Source of the DNA: Batillaria attramentaria
Lineage: Eukaryota > Mollusca > Gastropoda > Batillariidae
Assembly: GCA_018292915.2 (NCBI GenBank)
Contig: JACVVK020000088.1
Location: 1,249,001 to 1,313,000, forward strand
Length of the DNA stretch: 64,000 bases
Direction of reading: 5' to 3'
The notes under the pieces are model-generated. The model was not told the origin of the DNA. It worked only from the letters and a program-made list of their open reading frames with translations, and searched no databases. This document shows positions 35,161 through 47,556 of this stretch, one piece after another (the first letter of the stretch is position 1; the number at the start of each line of letters is the position of its first letter). A program made the position numbers and the translations under genes.

Positions 35161-37502
35161 GATCACTTAAGCATGATAAGATGAACTAAGCTTATGTCAT
35201 AGTCATAGGCTCATAATTATTTGCTTCAGTGTCATACTTTGTGTCATTTTTGTTAAATACTCCGGTCCTTACATTGTTGCAGAACATTCTGGTGGTGAGC
35301 ACAGTTGATCCCTTTGGCAAGTGAGTAGTATTTTATCACTTGGTCACCAGTGGTGTCTTCATCACATAACTTCAGATTCAGAACCAGAAGACTATGGATG
35401 GTGGTTCACGCATCACTTGCAAAGAGGCCACGTTTTTTTTTCTTTCTTTCTTTCTTTCGTTTTCTTGTCATCAGATTAGGATTTGTGATACGGAATGTGA
35501 TACACTGTGTAGATCTATCTGTATAAATTTTCTGTCTAGAGCTGCATAACTTTGCACCATTCAGGTTAATCTTGTCTGATACTACTATTATTAGTGATAT
35601 TGATAACAAATAAACCATGCTTTTGGATACATACAATACACACTATAGAAGCCTGTGTTGACTTGTAGGATAGAATTGAGAAGTAGAGTAATGTATGATA
35701 AGACTGGTTCACTTTGTGGTTTATTGAAAAGTTTTGTTACGATATAACTTTATTTTTGTATTGTGTCTTGACAGGAAAGTTGTGTCTGAGGGAAAGACTA
35801 TGGTGAATGGAATGGACACCAACAACAGTGCCTCGCCAACGTTGGAAGAAGCCTCCCCTGCCACAGCAGCAAGCAGCACACCACCTGTGCCTGTTTGGAA
35901 CACCAGCGGTCCAACAACCATTTGGCCACTGGGCGTCGATGGTGCAGCAACTGACGTCACAACCAGCTCTATGATGTTGGAAGTAAGCGAGACACCAGGT
36001 CCCTCCGACGTCAGTCCTGTCATCACTTCTCCTACCTCAGCCACGGATGTGGTCACGGGACCCACAGAGTCAGGTTCCCCATCTGATGTCAGCAGCTCCG
36101 GTGCCATTGAGAGTACTGCAGACAACCTCAACTCTACAACACCCACTGTTACTGTTAATGGCATGGACACACTTTCTTCAGAAGCTGCAGCTATGCCGGT
36201 TGTTGAGGCAGGCCCCGACAGCTCAGTGCATCAGGTCGCTGCTGAAGAAATGGTGACAGGGGATGGGGTTGCTGTTCCCACTTCACAGGAAGCCCCAGTG
36301 GACACTGTGGTTCACGAGTCCGTGGTGGAGACCTCCCCAAATGAAGCTCCCCCAGGGGAGGCAACTGCCCACAGTGCCGACACAGTTTCAGCAGCACACA
36401 CAGACTGTTTGTGTAAGTCTGACCCTGCTGCTTTTTTTTTTTTTTTGCTTTTTTTTTTTTAATCCTTGTGTTGTAGTAATGTTGTTTTTTTTTGTTTTTT
36501 GTTTTTTTTTTTTTTTTGGGGGGGGGGGGGGGGGGTTGCGAGTTCTGTGACAGAGATGTTTGGCAACAGTCCTATCCACTGCTATTTCATAGTGACATTT
36601 TGGGGCTAGTTTAAACACAGAAGCTCCTTTATTTTGGGCATAATTTTGCACTAAGATAAAATATAATTATTAGTAAATATTACAGCAAGATAAAATATAA
36701 TTACAGTATTAGTAAATATTACAGCTGTGTTCAGTTTTGTGTGGGATGGGGAATCCGATAGGAAGTGGATTTTGGGTTCAATTGTTTTGTCATTTTTGTT
36801 CTTTTGTTTTTTAACTTGTCGAGCTGAATTTTCTTTTGTTTCCTTGTCTCTCTAACATTAACATTTACCTGTTTTACAGCTACTATCCAGGAGAGAGAGG
36901 CAGATGCTGTGCCCTGCAGCACTCCTGAAGAAGGTAGTGAAGTCGATTCCAGTGTTGCCAGTTCTGTTGAGCCACCAGCTGTCAGTGCAAAACACCCTGA
37001 GAGCCCGGCAAAGATCCCACCAGCAAGTAATGACAGCAGTACTGAAGTGCAGGCAGCCAGCAGCAGTGAAGCAGTGTTGCCTGAGACAGCCAGTGCCTCT
37101 TTCCCCGCCAGTGACGCAGCAGAAGTCTGCAGCATACAGCATCAGGAGCAGACAGCCAGACAGGATGACTCATCTGCAGATGTTCATGCGGTTGGTGAAA
37201 CTTCGTCAAGTGATGCTTCAGTGTCCACTCCCTCAAACGCTGCAGTATCTTCATCAGAAGATGTGCCAACTGCCACCTCACCTGTCGATGCACCAACCAG
37301 CAGCACAACTACCTCCAGTGAAGAACAGACCAGTGATGAGGGTGCCAGTGCTTTTGTGACAATGGACGCGGACAGTGTGGACTCCAGCAACAGTGCATCA
37401 GCAGAAAGTGAGGCTGACAAGCCAGTTAGTACTGAAGACAGTATGCAGATCACGTCAGAACCTGTGTCAGATTCCAGTCTTGAAGCGATGGAGCAAGACT
37501 GA
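32522..37502 (+). CDS. PPP4R2: Serine/threonine-protein phosphatase 4 regulatory subunit 2
   Basis: PPP4R2 binds the PP4 catalytic subunit and, with PPP4R3, directs PP4 in DNA repair, centrosome and chromatin functions. Coding exons are 32522-32558, 32646-32727, 33915-34085, 34792-34885, 35283-35320, 35775-36412 and 36880-37502. All have GT-AG borders and phases agree, giving 1,683 nt (560 aa). Residues about 1-145 carry the family domain: [43 protein letters not shown] and the diagnostic [14 protein letters not shown] block. The rest is acidic, Ser/Thr-rich and probably disordered. It ends in MEQD, the terminal motif I recall for vertebrate PPP4R2. The tail is longer than in the human protein (about 417 aa). 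In-frame upstream ATGs exist at 32435 and 32492; 32522 is preferred because it matches the family N-terminus. Confidence 0.95.
34312..34790 (+). repeat. Tandem duplication of about 240 bp abutting a 3' splice site
   Basis: Two adjacent copies in PPP4R2 intron 3 share, at an offset of about 241 bp, TTTTTCTGCTGGTT, GAGGAAAATTGGAAAAAAA, CTCGGTTGACCCCAG, TTGCTAGTTCCGTTGTTTTA and CCTTTGTTTATTTGTGTC. The second copy runs into the pyrimidine tract and AG of exon 4 (acceptor at 34790-34791). The unit therefore includes sequence homologous to the splice acceptor region. Confidence 0.85.
35137..35161. repeat. Poly(G) run in PPP4R2 intron 4
   Basis: About 25 consecutive G residues. The rest of this intron has no recognisable feature. 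Confidence 0.9.
36431..36536. repeat. Poly(T) tracts joined to poly(G), PPP4R2 intron 6
   Basis: Interrupted T tracts end in about 15 T and then about 17 G, which is the C-then-A junction seen elsewhere, read on the other strand. It follows shortly after the exon 6 donor at 36413. Confidence 0.9.
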
Positions 37503-37983
37503 GCAACTTCCTAAACCAGTCGGTATCAGTACCAGATCAAGTCGAGAATCCTTAAAATGTATTTAAATTTGTATGGTAGTGGCATTGTGGATACAAGTTG
37601 GTGCAAAGTCGGGAAGTTCCAAGGTGTTCAAAGTGGTGAGAGACGCTAGTTGTAAAACATCTGGATCATGAAATCTGGTACCATGGTTTCGGGTATGTGG
37701 ACAAATAGGCTTAACCAAAGTGACAGTATATGCCTATGGGTGCGACTTACAGCATTTTGCGAGTGCATCATTGAAGGTGAATTTCTGCAGCCATTGCTTA
37801 ACCTCCTGTTGACTCTGTGTACGAATTATTGAATAATAATATGTTTTATTCAATCGTAAGTTTCATGTGGTCAATCAGCAAATGGAAAGCTATGTAAGAT
37901 GTGTCATTGTGAATCCGAAGGTGTAGATTGGTGTAAGAATGTTTCATTTTACCAGATAATATGTAGTGCTCGGTGCTAGTCAG

Positions 37984-38048
37984 AAAAGTGTGTGTAGCTG
38001 CCCCCCCCCCCCCCCCCCCCCCCACCAAAAAAAAAAAAAAAAAAAAAA
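37984..38048. repeat. Poly(C)-poly(A) junction in 3' flank of PPP4R2
   Basis: About 23 C, ACC, then about 21 A on the plus strand. It is either within the 3' UTR or just past a proximal poly(A) site. The A tract is genomic. Confidence 0.9.
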
Positions 38049-38306
38049 TTCACCTCATGTTTATCGCCTTCTGTTGAAAACAATGAGTGTAGATAGGAGT
38101 GATCCACAAGAACATTGTGCTAATTAAGTGACTCTCTGCCTGCACCAAGTATTACATTTTATCTTGTTCATTTATTACCATCCTCATCACTAGTCTGTAT
38201 TACAAGGCTGTCCCATCACTTCATGTTGTCTCCTGTTGAGTTGTGAATAATTTTACTGGGTCATTCGTTTTAAGAAAGTACTCCACAAATATGGAGTAAA
38301 CACCAG

Positions 38307-38312
38307 AATAAA
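38307..38312 (+). terminator. Candidate PPP4R2 poly(A) signal
   Basis: AATAAA about 0.8 kb past the stop codon; a second candidate lies at 38569-38574. Which is used cannot be told from sequence. The interval from here to 39462 holds no gene and separates the convergent PPP4R2 and CRELD 3' ends. Confidence 0.45.
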
Positions 38313-39462
38313 GTAATATAAACCAGAATACTTTCCTCTTTTTTTTAAAGATTTCAATGTAATGTTCCCAAGCGAGAGAGTGTGTGTGTGTTGCTTTCAC
38401 TAGTGTTTGTTTCACAAGTAAGGCCCAGTTGCCGTCTTTCATCACTGACTACCCGTCCCATGCCTAATAACATAGCCATACAGGTGGTTCACTCTTCTAT
38501 CGGTAGTGTTTAAATGTAAACTTTGTGGAATGGGGCAGATCTCACTGTGTGCGGAAGCAAGTTTCAGCAATAAAAAACAAGACTGACATTTCTCAGGCAA
38601 TACATAGTTTTCATGTACACAGTGACTCGACGAAATCAAATGTGTCGTGGACACTTTGTGTGCACTTTGTGCTGCCGTGTTCTTTTTACACCACCTCACT
38701 GAAGGGCTTGGTACTTTGAGATGAGATAAGCAGTTATACTCTCCAGGGGTACTTTTCACGATTTTTCTCTTGCTGCATTTTTAGGAGAGTTGTCACACAT
38801 ATAAAAGAAATCAGATGTGACATGTTTTCGGAATGAAAGTTTTTCAAAAACCTTCATTTCTAGAATTTGGAGGTTCATCCAATTATATTCGACAGGTTCT
38901 TCGCACAGCTCTGTCGCTGTGACAGATTTTGTGAAAAAAAATTATTTCTTAAATAGAAGTGATTTGCAAAAACAGCCCAATATCTATGAAAAGACTCCGA
39001 ATTACTCATCCCAGCATTTTTGTCAAGCGTAACAACTGCACATGATGTGAACTGCTGCACTGTTATAGCTTTGGTATTAAAAATAACAGAGCTTTTAGCT
39101 TAACATATTTTTTCAAGTTTCTGTGAGAAGCACCAGTCCAAAGAGTTCATCTTGAGATTTGTATGTAAAATCTAAGTCCAGATTTTACCTGCCCTCCAGA
39201 TCTTCCAGATTTTTTGTAAAAATTTATGTAGTCAGGGAAGTCACAATGCTAACAGGGAAATCACAAGATGTGAACAAGCATCGTATGTTAGATAAGCTTA
39301 TGGGATGGGTCTATTCCTCCTCCTTGTCAGTCCAGTGTCTTTTCAAATGCACAACAGTGCCTTTCATGTTCTCTTGAACATTTCATCATGCAGTCACACA
39401 GTCTCAGAGTCACAACACAGTCAAATCAATTCAAAAAGAAATTCACCAAAGGCACAAGAGGG

Positions 39463-39468
39463 TTTATT
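39463..39468 (-). terminator. Candidate distal CRELD poly(A) signal (KQEL isoform)
   Basis: AATAAA on the minus strand, about 165 bp after the KQEL stop codon at 39632-39634. The position suits cleavage of the distal terminal exon. Confidence 0.5.
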
Positions 39469-39631
39469 TCAACACTGATGGCAGGCCGATCAAGATTAAA
39501 AAAAAAATGGAATTGATATAAAATTAAATTTACTGTTGGTGTACCTTTTCTGACATTTACAGTTTATGTACTTTGACACATGATGAGACTATGCGTGAGT
39601 GTGAATATATGGATATTAATGGTGCCAGCCA

Positions 39632-39705
39632 TCACAATTCTTGTTTTGCTGTTTTATCTTCACTTCCATCTTCCTTTTCTTCTTGATTCTGGTCAGTGGA
39701 CTCTC
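39632..39705 (-). CDS. Alternative CRELD last exon encoding a soluble KQEL tail
   Basis: The acceptor ATCTTTGCAG is followed by a phase-1 exon that continues exactly from CRELD exon 10 (donor at 41827). It adds a completed Gly codon, then ESTDQNQEEKEDGSEDKTA and KQEL before the stop, giving 365 aa. The tail is acidic with a C-terminal KDEL-type ER-retrieval tetrapeptide, comparable to the REDL end of vertebrate CRELD2, a soluble ER protein. The exon lies about 1.5 kb downstream of the transmembrane last exon and has its own poly(A) signal. Phase, acidic tail, KQEL and exact junction agree, so I regard it as real, but no transcript evidence is available. A second AG at about 39752 gives the wrong phase for exon 10. 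Confidence 0.75.
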
Positions 39706-40886
39706 CTGCAAAGATTTCCAAGTCAACTTTCAGGTCAACATTTGTTTCACTAAGCACAAAAATAAATTCAACAGGTACATGTACAATATTGAACACATGA
39801 TATGCTCAGATTCAGACACAAAATACCCATAAATATCACATTAGAGAATTTGCAAAGATGCATAAATAAAAATGAAATGGTGAAAATGTGACAACACAGT
39901 GCTCATCCATAAAACTATAACCACCACACTCTCACGTACACCACAAATACTCTGTTCTCCTAACACTGCACAGTGCCAAGATGATGAACTACATTGTACA
40001 TACTACCACTGAAAGCAATGAAATACCAGTAAGCAGCATTCAAGCTGGAGAGCATAATACATGTGTTCACAGTACTGGTACTTTGTGTGACTTCTTAAGG
40101 ATAGAATGAAACCTGTACCAGCTACCAGTATTTTGTATTTTCTCGGGAACAATATACCCGATAAGAACTTCTATAAAATAAATGATAGACCGAAGTTTGA
40201 GAGACGTTTGTTCTTTTCTTTTCTTCTTTCCAGGAGAGACATAGGTTATTAGGTACCACACTCAGTTTCTAAAACATTGCTATTAACATGAATGCTCTTC
40301 AGAAACTGGCCTTGAAGAAACTAAAATTGAACCTTACTTGGTTTGTTTTTAAACATACCAGGGTATTTTCTTTTTTTGTGACAGAAAATTTCAAACATAC
40401 TGGGACCAAAGATTAAGTTTAGCTTATTTCTCACATGACAACTGATTGTGCTTGAAGTGTGGAAAGTTACTTCATCAAAATAAAATTGACCCAGCAGCAC
40501 AAAAAACCAAAGCTGAAATTATTATAAACAGAATGGAAATCCATTTCTCCAAGTACCAGTACCCTACAAGTTTGCCCTGCCACAAATGAATACACCTGAG
40601 ACACAATCAGATGCCACTTCATAAAGTAAAAGAGAAACAGCTGGGAAGGTATCGCATGTGAAACTTCAGTATTTTGGACATGGTTTCTTAAGCAGCACTG
40701 CATGACGTACACAACAGACTTCCAGGTTTTACATACAGCACAGAAAGAAATACGCTTCGATTTCAAAAGCATATATATTAATCCTTTCAGTGAAAAACTT
40801 TTTTTTTCCTCCTATTTGCAAACACATGCACAAATTGCCTACATTTAAGTGGAAAGAACTCACAATAACTATGGATAGCGCTGAAC

Positions 40887-40892
40887 TTTATT
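40887..40892 (-). terminator. Candidate proximal CRELD poly(A) signal (TM isoform)
   Basis: AATAAA on the minus strand, about 300 bp after the stop of the transmembrane last exon. Its use would prevent inclusion of the KQEL exon, so poly(A) choice may set the isoform ratio. Confidence 0.4.
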
Positions 40893-41195
40893 TTCATCTT
40901 CAAACTACTGTAACGAACAATGACAGGATAAACTGTTGAAAAACACTCAATTTTGAACCTGCCTCACTATACTTATATCACTTCCAAGAACAATTATGTC
41001 AGTTTAATTGCAAAACTTTACCCACAAAATATTCTACCTAAAATTACTAAGCCAAAATGAACTCACTCCTTATGCTACTGGGAGCCAGATTATGTTTCTA
41101 TGCCGAAAGCAAAATAGGTTAACATGTAAACATGGCTCTCAGAGTCACTATTTCTGTCTTCAGAAAGTTCACCACAGTCTAAACATTTACAGGTG

Positions 41196-42934
41196 CTAAT
41201 CATACTGTGAAGCCAGCAAGTACACAAAGCCAGCTAGTGCCACAACAGGTATGCTTATTAAAAATGGGCTGATGTGGTACAACACTTTGGACACCACAGA
41301 AAACATGATTATAATAGCCATGAGGAAAAAAATTGTTATCAGGATCTCAGCTTCTTTTCTGTTTAACTTGGAATCCTTCCCAGCTTTCTTCTCTTTCTTC
41401 ACTGCAAGAAAAGGAAACCTATGTCACAATCTCAGTCTCAGGGAGACATCAAGATTTTATCTAGACAGACAGAAGAGAGTTCAAATTCTGTAAACAGTGA
41501 AGGCGGTTTGTGATGTTGCAAGCATCTTACAATGTCATGCACCTAGCAGTGATCACTACATGCCAAGATAACCGCAACTGCAAAGCAGCACATATATCCT
41601 GCATATCTTCTCCGGCATTACTTTGCTGGTTGTTTCCCATACAAAAACCCAACACAACCTTTATCATTAATTGTACAGAACCTGCAATTTTAAAGCACAG
41701 GATATTCCGCAAGCTTGTACAAAAGTCTGCACAATTTACGTTCATATCATCAAAACCAAATGATATGTTAGTAAATCCTGCAGAGAAAGAATTAAGGTGC
41801 CAAATCAGTGCACCTTGGTAAACTTACCTTTTTGTATTTTTTCACATCCTGATCCTTTCCTTTCAAATCCACTTGGGCAGACACACTTGTAGGAGCCAGG
41901 TATATTCTGGCAAGTTTCATTTGCCTCTTTACACAGAATGGCACCTGCCTCACCTTCACACTCATTCACATCTGTGATAAATTGATTTGCATTTTTAAAT
42001 TGAAGCATCTTCCTCCAACTACCGGTAGTGTGTAGCACAACTAATAATAGAGACAAATTACAGGCACAACATACAAATATCTTTATGATTATAGAAATGC
42101 TATGCAGCTGAAGTTTAAACATTTAGTAATGACCACCAGAGAAAAAACAAACAAACTGCCCATCACAAAACAGGAAGAATCATCTACCATACAACTTTCA
42201 TCTGCAGTCAGTTTCCAAACAAAAGATGAAAAAATATACACCTTTAATTTTTAGCTGGAAATACAATCAAAAGCACATCAAGACATAAAAGCTAGACTAA
42301 TCTCTCACCTACGCAGGTGGTTCCATTTAGCTCATAGCCCTCATTACAGGTTGTGCATTTGTCTGGCCCATGCCCTGAGCAGCCAGTGCAGGCAGAATTA
42401 CAACCTGTAACAGACTCAACAACGTCAATCCAGAATGGGTGCATCCAATAATTTCTTCACAGTTGAAACACATGGGTGGTACACAGAAGTCTCTGATGCA
42501 AACAACCTCTGAGCTATAGCAACGGGGTTGGAGTGTACCCGTAACAGGTAACAGTGGACTTCATAGGATGCCTCATGGAGGGAAAAACATGTACAGCAGC
42601 AACACTGACACACGAGTATGTAAGATGGCCTGGACAATGAGGTAAGAGAATACAGTGAACAGCATATTTAATGCAAAACAAACATAACATGGTGGGAAGC
42701 TTTGAGCCAGTACTAGCAGGTCAAAGCCAAGGGCAAGTGCAGTGTGAAAATCAAACGGCAAATGGGCAGGGGAATGCACTGTACTTCTGTTTGTTTTTTT
42801 AAGACACAAATATAGTGAAACAACCTGCCATTCATAGCTGTACTTACTTAGACATGTGTATGACCCTAGAGTATTTGTGCAGTATTGATCTTCCTTGCAC
42901 TGCTGCTGCTGCTCACACTCATTTATATCTGAAA

Positions 42935-42994
<60 letters not shown>

Positions 42995-45900
42995 CACACA
43001 CACCCAATTACATTCTCATGCTTAAAGCCATAAATATGATCACAAAGCTTGAATGGAATAATACACAAATCTCTGGTTCTTCTAACGTTCACTACTGTTC
43101 GGGGAAAAAAACCCTAAACAAGAGCTATGCTGGTCACTGCCAGTAATCTGCCGTCACTTTGAAAAAAACTTTTAAGCTGTTGCAGGAAATATTTGAAAAT
43201 TTATTTTGAAAAACTGTTACAAATGCCACCTTTTCAACTTTGCACACCGATCAGGTACCTTGACATCCAAGCTCTTCATCCTCTCTCCAGCCCTCCTTAC
43301 ACTCGTCACAGCCCTTGGGTCCATCTTCACTGCAGCTATTTTTACACGAAATGTGGCAAACTGAAACAGAATAATCAGAAGATTAATGCAGTAAGCATTT
43401 GAGCAATACACCTACCTGTTTCTTTTCAGTAGCAGTAGAAGGAGTGGTCACTTGAAAAAGGTTTACTATATTAAACAGTACGTATGCCCTCGCAAGTATA
43501 TTCAACTTGTTTCCACTGCTACTAGTGCTAGCACCAAATGATCGAGTTATGTGTGGAACTAGTGTCTGTGTCTAGCATTAAACCTGCTGGTTTTCATAAA
43601 ACTATCCAGTACCTTTGCATACAGTGTGGGTGTCATTTCTCATGTCTTCGAAATATCCTGGCGCACATTCATCACACAGCTTCCCCTGGTAGCCAACATG
43701 ACACTTGCATTTGCCAGTGCCCTCCCGCGTTCCACCTCCCTGCAGACAAACATGTGCAGTTTTCTTGAATACAAACTGTTTGAAGTGAACAAATACCAAG
43801 TGCTATCCTACCAGTCTCAATGTAGCTGCAGATTAGGTACGTTTCAATGATTTTCATATGCATGGACATATACACTGTATATATATATATATATATGTCC
43901 TTGGGTGCCTCTTACATTGGTAAAACAGATGATGCAGGGTTGACAGGCAAATCTCACATGGTCTTACACACAGTGAACACTGACTGGATGAGTGTCCAGG
44001 TAGTTTCCTTGGCACATTACAAACAAAACTTGTCAGAGAAGTTAATTAATAACTTTACTAATAACGCTTGGTTATACTCACATCACATACTCCATTCCCC
44101 TTGCATGGCCTTTCTGTGCCACCTGTGCACTGTTTACAGTCTGATCCAAATGTGTTGTTGGGACAGCAAGCTACAAACAGCATAACAATCATCATACTCG
44201 TGTCGCTATTCTCAAAGAACTGCTAAATGAATATACATGTAATTGTTGAGAGACAGCCATGCAGATGGAAAAAAAAATGTGCATCATCCCATAGCACACT
44301 TTCAGGTTGACTGGGGATTTTTTTTTTTTTTTTTTTTGGGGGGGGGGGGGGGGGGAGGAGTGCAAATAGACATGAGGTATCACTCACACTCACACACACA
44401 CACTGGTGAAACTAGGCCTTTTTCAGTCCTACTTTTATAAAAGTTAATAAAACTAACCTTTCACTTGTTCAATACAGAAATAGTTGAAGAATGGCTCTTT
44501 CTGCTTTTCCAATCCTGATTTGAACCAGAATTCCTCAACTAATTCCTCATGTTCTTCCAGTAAAAGATGACACTGAAACAAAAGATGGGACAGATGACAC
44601 GTACATGCATGTAAATGGACAATTCTATTTATTTATAATTATATTTTATTTATAAAATTATATTATTACCCTGCACATCTACTAAAGATGCATGTTGTTG
44701 CTATATATATCCAACTCAAATACAATGAGAAAGGAAACAGCTATCTTGAGAGACATAAACCTGCCTGTACCTCAGTACTGGGTTTACTGTAAGTACACTG
44801 AATTATTTGTTTGATCAAGCTGACCTGGACACAGGTAGTTAAACATGACGGAACTTTACTAGTCAGACATGTATGTTATCAAGCTTGCTCTAGTAGTCCA
44901 ATGAATTGCCAACCAACCAAGGCATCAAGACACCTAAAAGAAACATAGTTTTACACAAAATGGTTCCAACGTGTCAGATGGATGAGTGGAACCATGTGTT
45001 GAACTCACTAAACCCAGTTGTTGGCCATCGTTAACCAGCCTTGCTAGTGCAAAAGCCGAAAGCATGTACTGCACTGTTTCTTTAGCACTCAAAAACGCAT
45101 CACACACAATCAGGGTATGGCATACACACACTGCAAGTTGAAAATTGTGTATGATATACTGATAGACTCATAATTTCTCTTTGACACTAAAATTTCATTT
45201 ACTTTCTGTCATATATTTGTACCAGATCTCAAACAACAGAACTTCATATACATGTATATATGTATTTTCAGAACAGTAAATCCATCAGTATACCATATAA
45301 CAAAAACATGTACCTGTAAATTTGAAGAAGAAAAAAAAGGCAGATGTTACAAAAAATCTTGAACAGACTTTGGAAACAAAAAAACAAAAAAAAAGAACAG
45401 CAAAAACAAAAAAAAACAAAACAAAAAAACAAGGGCTCGCATTACCACTGACCAGAAAAAAGGTGTCATCCTTGATTGAAAACATTGACAGGAAATCAGT
45501 CCAAAAAAAAAAAAAAAATGTAAATGGATAGTCAAAAGCTTTCAGCTCTAGTGGTGTTGGGCACTGAAGAATTATGGAATGAACTGTTTCTTTCTGAAAG
45601 CAGATTCAACTTCTTCATTTTCAGATAAGCTGGAGTTAGCTTGGGGGTGAGAGATTCTGATAAGAGCATGGTGTTTCGTAGCCACAATCCACAATCTCCA
45701 TACCCCCCTACCCCCCTTTTCCCCCTTCACCTATACTGAAAGCAAACATGAACAGTTTCTATCTACAATAAAATCATACCTCCTTAGTCTCTCCGAGGCA
45801 CAAGGTTTCAACAATTTCCACCAGACGGACCTCACTGAAAGTGAAACAGTATTTGGTTAGACTGCTGTAGAAATACACCTCATTTTTCACATATCTAAGG

Positions 45901-46655
45901 GATGAATAATTATACATATTACACTGTACATGTAATGCAAACTCTGAAACAATCTTTGTTTGTACAGTATAAGAAAATGTATGTTTCTGTTTAAAGTGAC
46001 ACACATTACACCTGTGTGTGAAACACCTGTTAGTCATCATAGTAAAACTTAAACAAAGAGCTATTGTGACACATTACCTGTTAGCATATTGCCCTAGACT
46101 TTTCTCCTCCCAGTCTGTGTTCCCTCCACCATAACCTGATTTCTTTGTGCGTTCAATGCCCTGTGAAACGTAAGAATACAGAACATTACTTCTCAATGCT
46201 AACACTAAAGGCCAGTCTCTCGGAACCACACACCTTATTTTCTGCCTCCTCCTTTACACTTACTATACCCACATTACACTTACTATACCCACAGAAACTG
46301 TCATCATTCTGACTGCATGTGTAAAATGCGTGTCTTTTTGGCCAAAATGCAGTGATTACTCAATGACAGGAAACCATGTCACTTTACATGAGGATATTGG
46401 AAAGTTTGGTATGTTACTATTAAAATAATACTGAAACCAGCTGAATTCTTTGATTTGTTCATCACTTCATGGACAGCACACCTGCTTCTTTCAGTTACTG
46501 TTGCAACATGTTCATATACTTGCCTTGTGAAAATTGTCTGCAATTTCTTTACATACTGAGCACTGTGGTCCCCGTTTCTTTTTGGCATCAGCAACTGACG
46601 CGAGAAGCAAGAAAATGACCAGTGTCACACATAGTGATAGGACTTTCATCTTCAT
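41196..46655 (-). CDS. CRELD1: Cysteine-rich with EGF-like domains protein (CRELD), TM isoform
   Basis: CRELD proteins are ER protein disulfide isomerase-like factors that help membrane and secreted proteins fold. Exons (minus): 46655-46524, 46160-46078, 45834-45780, 44572-44458, 44170-44082, 43739-43613, 43360-43259, 42928-42848, 42404-42309, 41971-41828, 41401-41196. Phases agree and give 409 aa. Order: signal peptide (about 1-24), CSVC redox motif (32-35), GGGNTDWEEK block, laminin/EGF-like CKCHVGYQGKLCDEC, furin-type Cys repeats, DINECEQ and DVNECEG calcium-binding EGF modules. The last exon adds two hydrophobic segments (ILITIFFLMAIIIMF and FLISIPVVALAGFVYLLA), as in CRELD1. Intron 1 uses a GC donor (AAG/GCAAGT). 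An in-frame upstream ATG at 46760 would add 35 residues before the signal peptide; 46655 is preferred. A 5' UTR intron (donor near 46893, acceptor at 46787) is likely. The gene may be co-orthologous to CRELD1 and CRELD2, so the symbol is approximate. Confidence 0.93.
42936..42992. repeat. (CA)n microsatellite beside a CRELD splice site
   Basis: About 57 bp of CA begin only about 7 bp upstream (transcript sense: (GT)n then TGATTTCAG) of CRELD exon 8. The exon thus has a GT-repeat in place of a normal pyrimidine tract. Confidence 0.9.
44319..44355. repeat. Poly(T)-poly(G) junction in CRELD intron 4
   Basis: About 19 T followed by about 18 G; read on the CRELD sense strand it is C-then-A. The remaining CRELD introns hold AT-rich unassigned sequence. 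Confidence 0.9.
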
Positions 46656-46894
46656 TTTTCTTTTGGTGGGAATGTGCTTTTGGTTCAACAGTCTCAGTTC
46701 TAAATCTAAACACGTCATTTCATCAGAATTTTCTGCCTTTCTGCTGTCTTCGTGCATCATGTCGTCAGGTTTCACAATGACTTGAACTGTAATAAATGTC
46801 AAATTGCATTCCACACAAATGCCAGCTAAAAGATGAGATTCAGCAGACGACAGACTAGATCCTGTCGTCTGCAAGCCGGCGGTCTCCACGTACC

Positions 46895-47556
46895 CTCCTC
46901 AGCCACGTGATTAGGTCCTTCTTATAGCCGAACAAGTATCGTTTGTGAATATTTCGTCACATTCACGTTACAAGAGGACCACAGTAAGTATCAGACCATT
47001 CACTGGCACCTCAAAAGCAACGTTTCTCTGTGGAACCGTTCAGCAAGCGTGTGGAAAGAAGACGTGTGTCTATTTACAACCAATCAGGTGAGGCCACGAA
47101 CTCTTTTCTCGGACCTTCGGTTTTTAGCATAAAAGTCACAAAATCGATGAGCTTCAGGAAAAGTTTACTTCATGTTTATTTGTTGTCCGATAAACAGATA
47201 TTCCACAAAAGGTACGCTGGAATACTGACAAGAAGGAGGCTACAAAAAAGTTCGAAAATATTGAACACGTCACATTAGAGCAATGCCAGCTTTTCTTCTC
47301 GTTGGGAATTCCGTCCAACTTCCGGTGATCCTGGCAAGGTTGACTTTAGTGACAGACAAGTCGAGTTGTTGACTTTTTGGTAGAGATCTGTGTGAATACT
47401 ACCTAAATACGTGTGGCCAGTTCTGTTGCTTGGTTTGTGTTTCCTGCCTGTTCAGTCTGCGACATCTCTGTTGTTGCCGCGAAAAAGCAAAAAACTTGTT
47501 GTTTTTCGAAAATGGGCAGGGAGATATAGCTAGCACAGATTTCACCAGTTGCAGCA
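46895..47556. promoter_or_regulatory. Divergent promoter region between CRELD (-) and TIMMDC1 (+)
   Basis: About 660 bp separate the likely 5' UTR donor of CRELD from the TIMMDC1 start codon. The two head-to-head housekeeping genes must start transcription here. No TATA element at a convincing position was seen; start sites are not known. Confidence 0.5.

Noticed and set aside
39706..39752. Longer version of the KQEL exon using the AG at about 39752
   Set aside because: The frame stays open (ETNVDLKVDLEIFAG) but its phase does not fit the exon 10 donor; the acceptor at 39706-39707 fits exactly.
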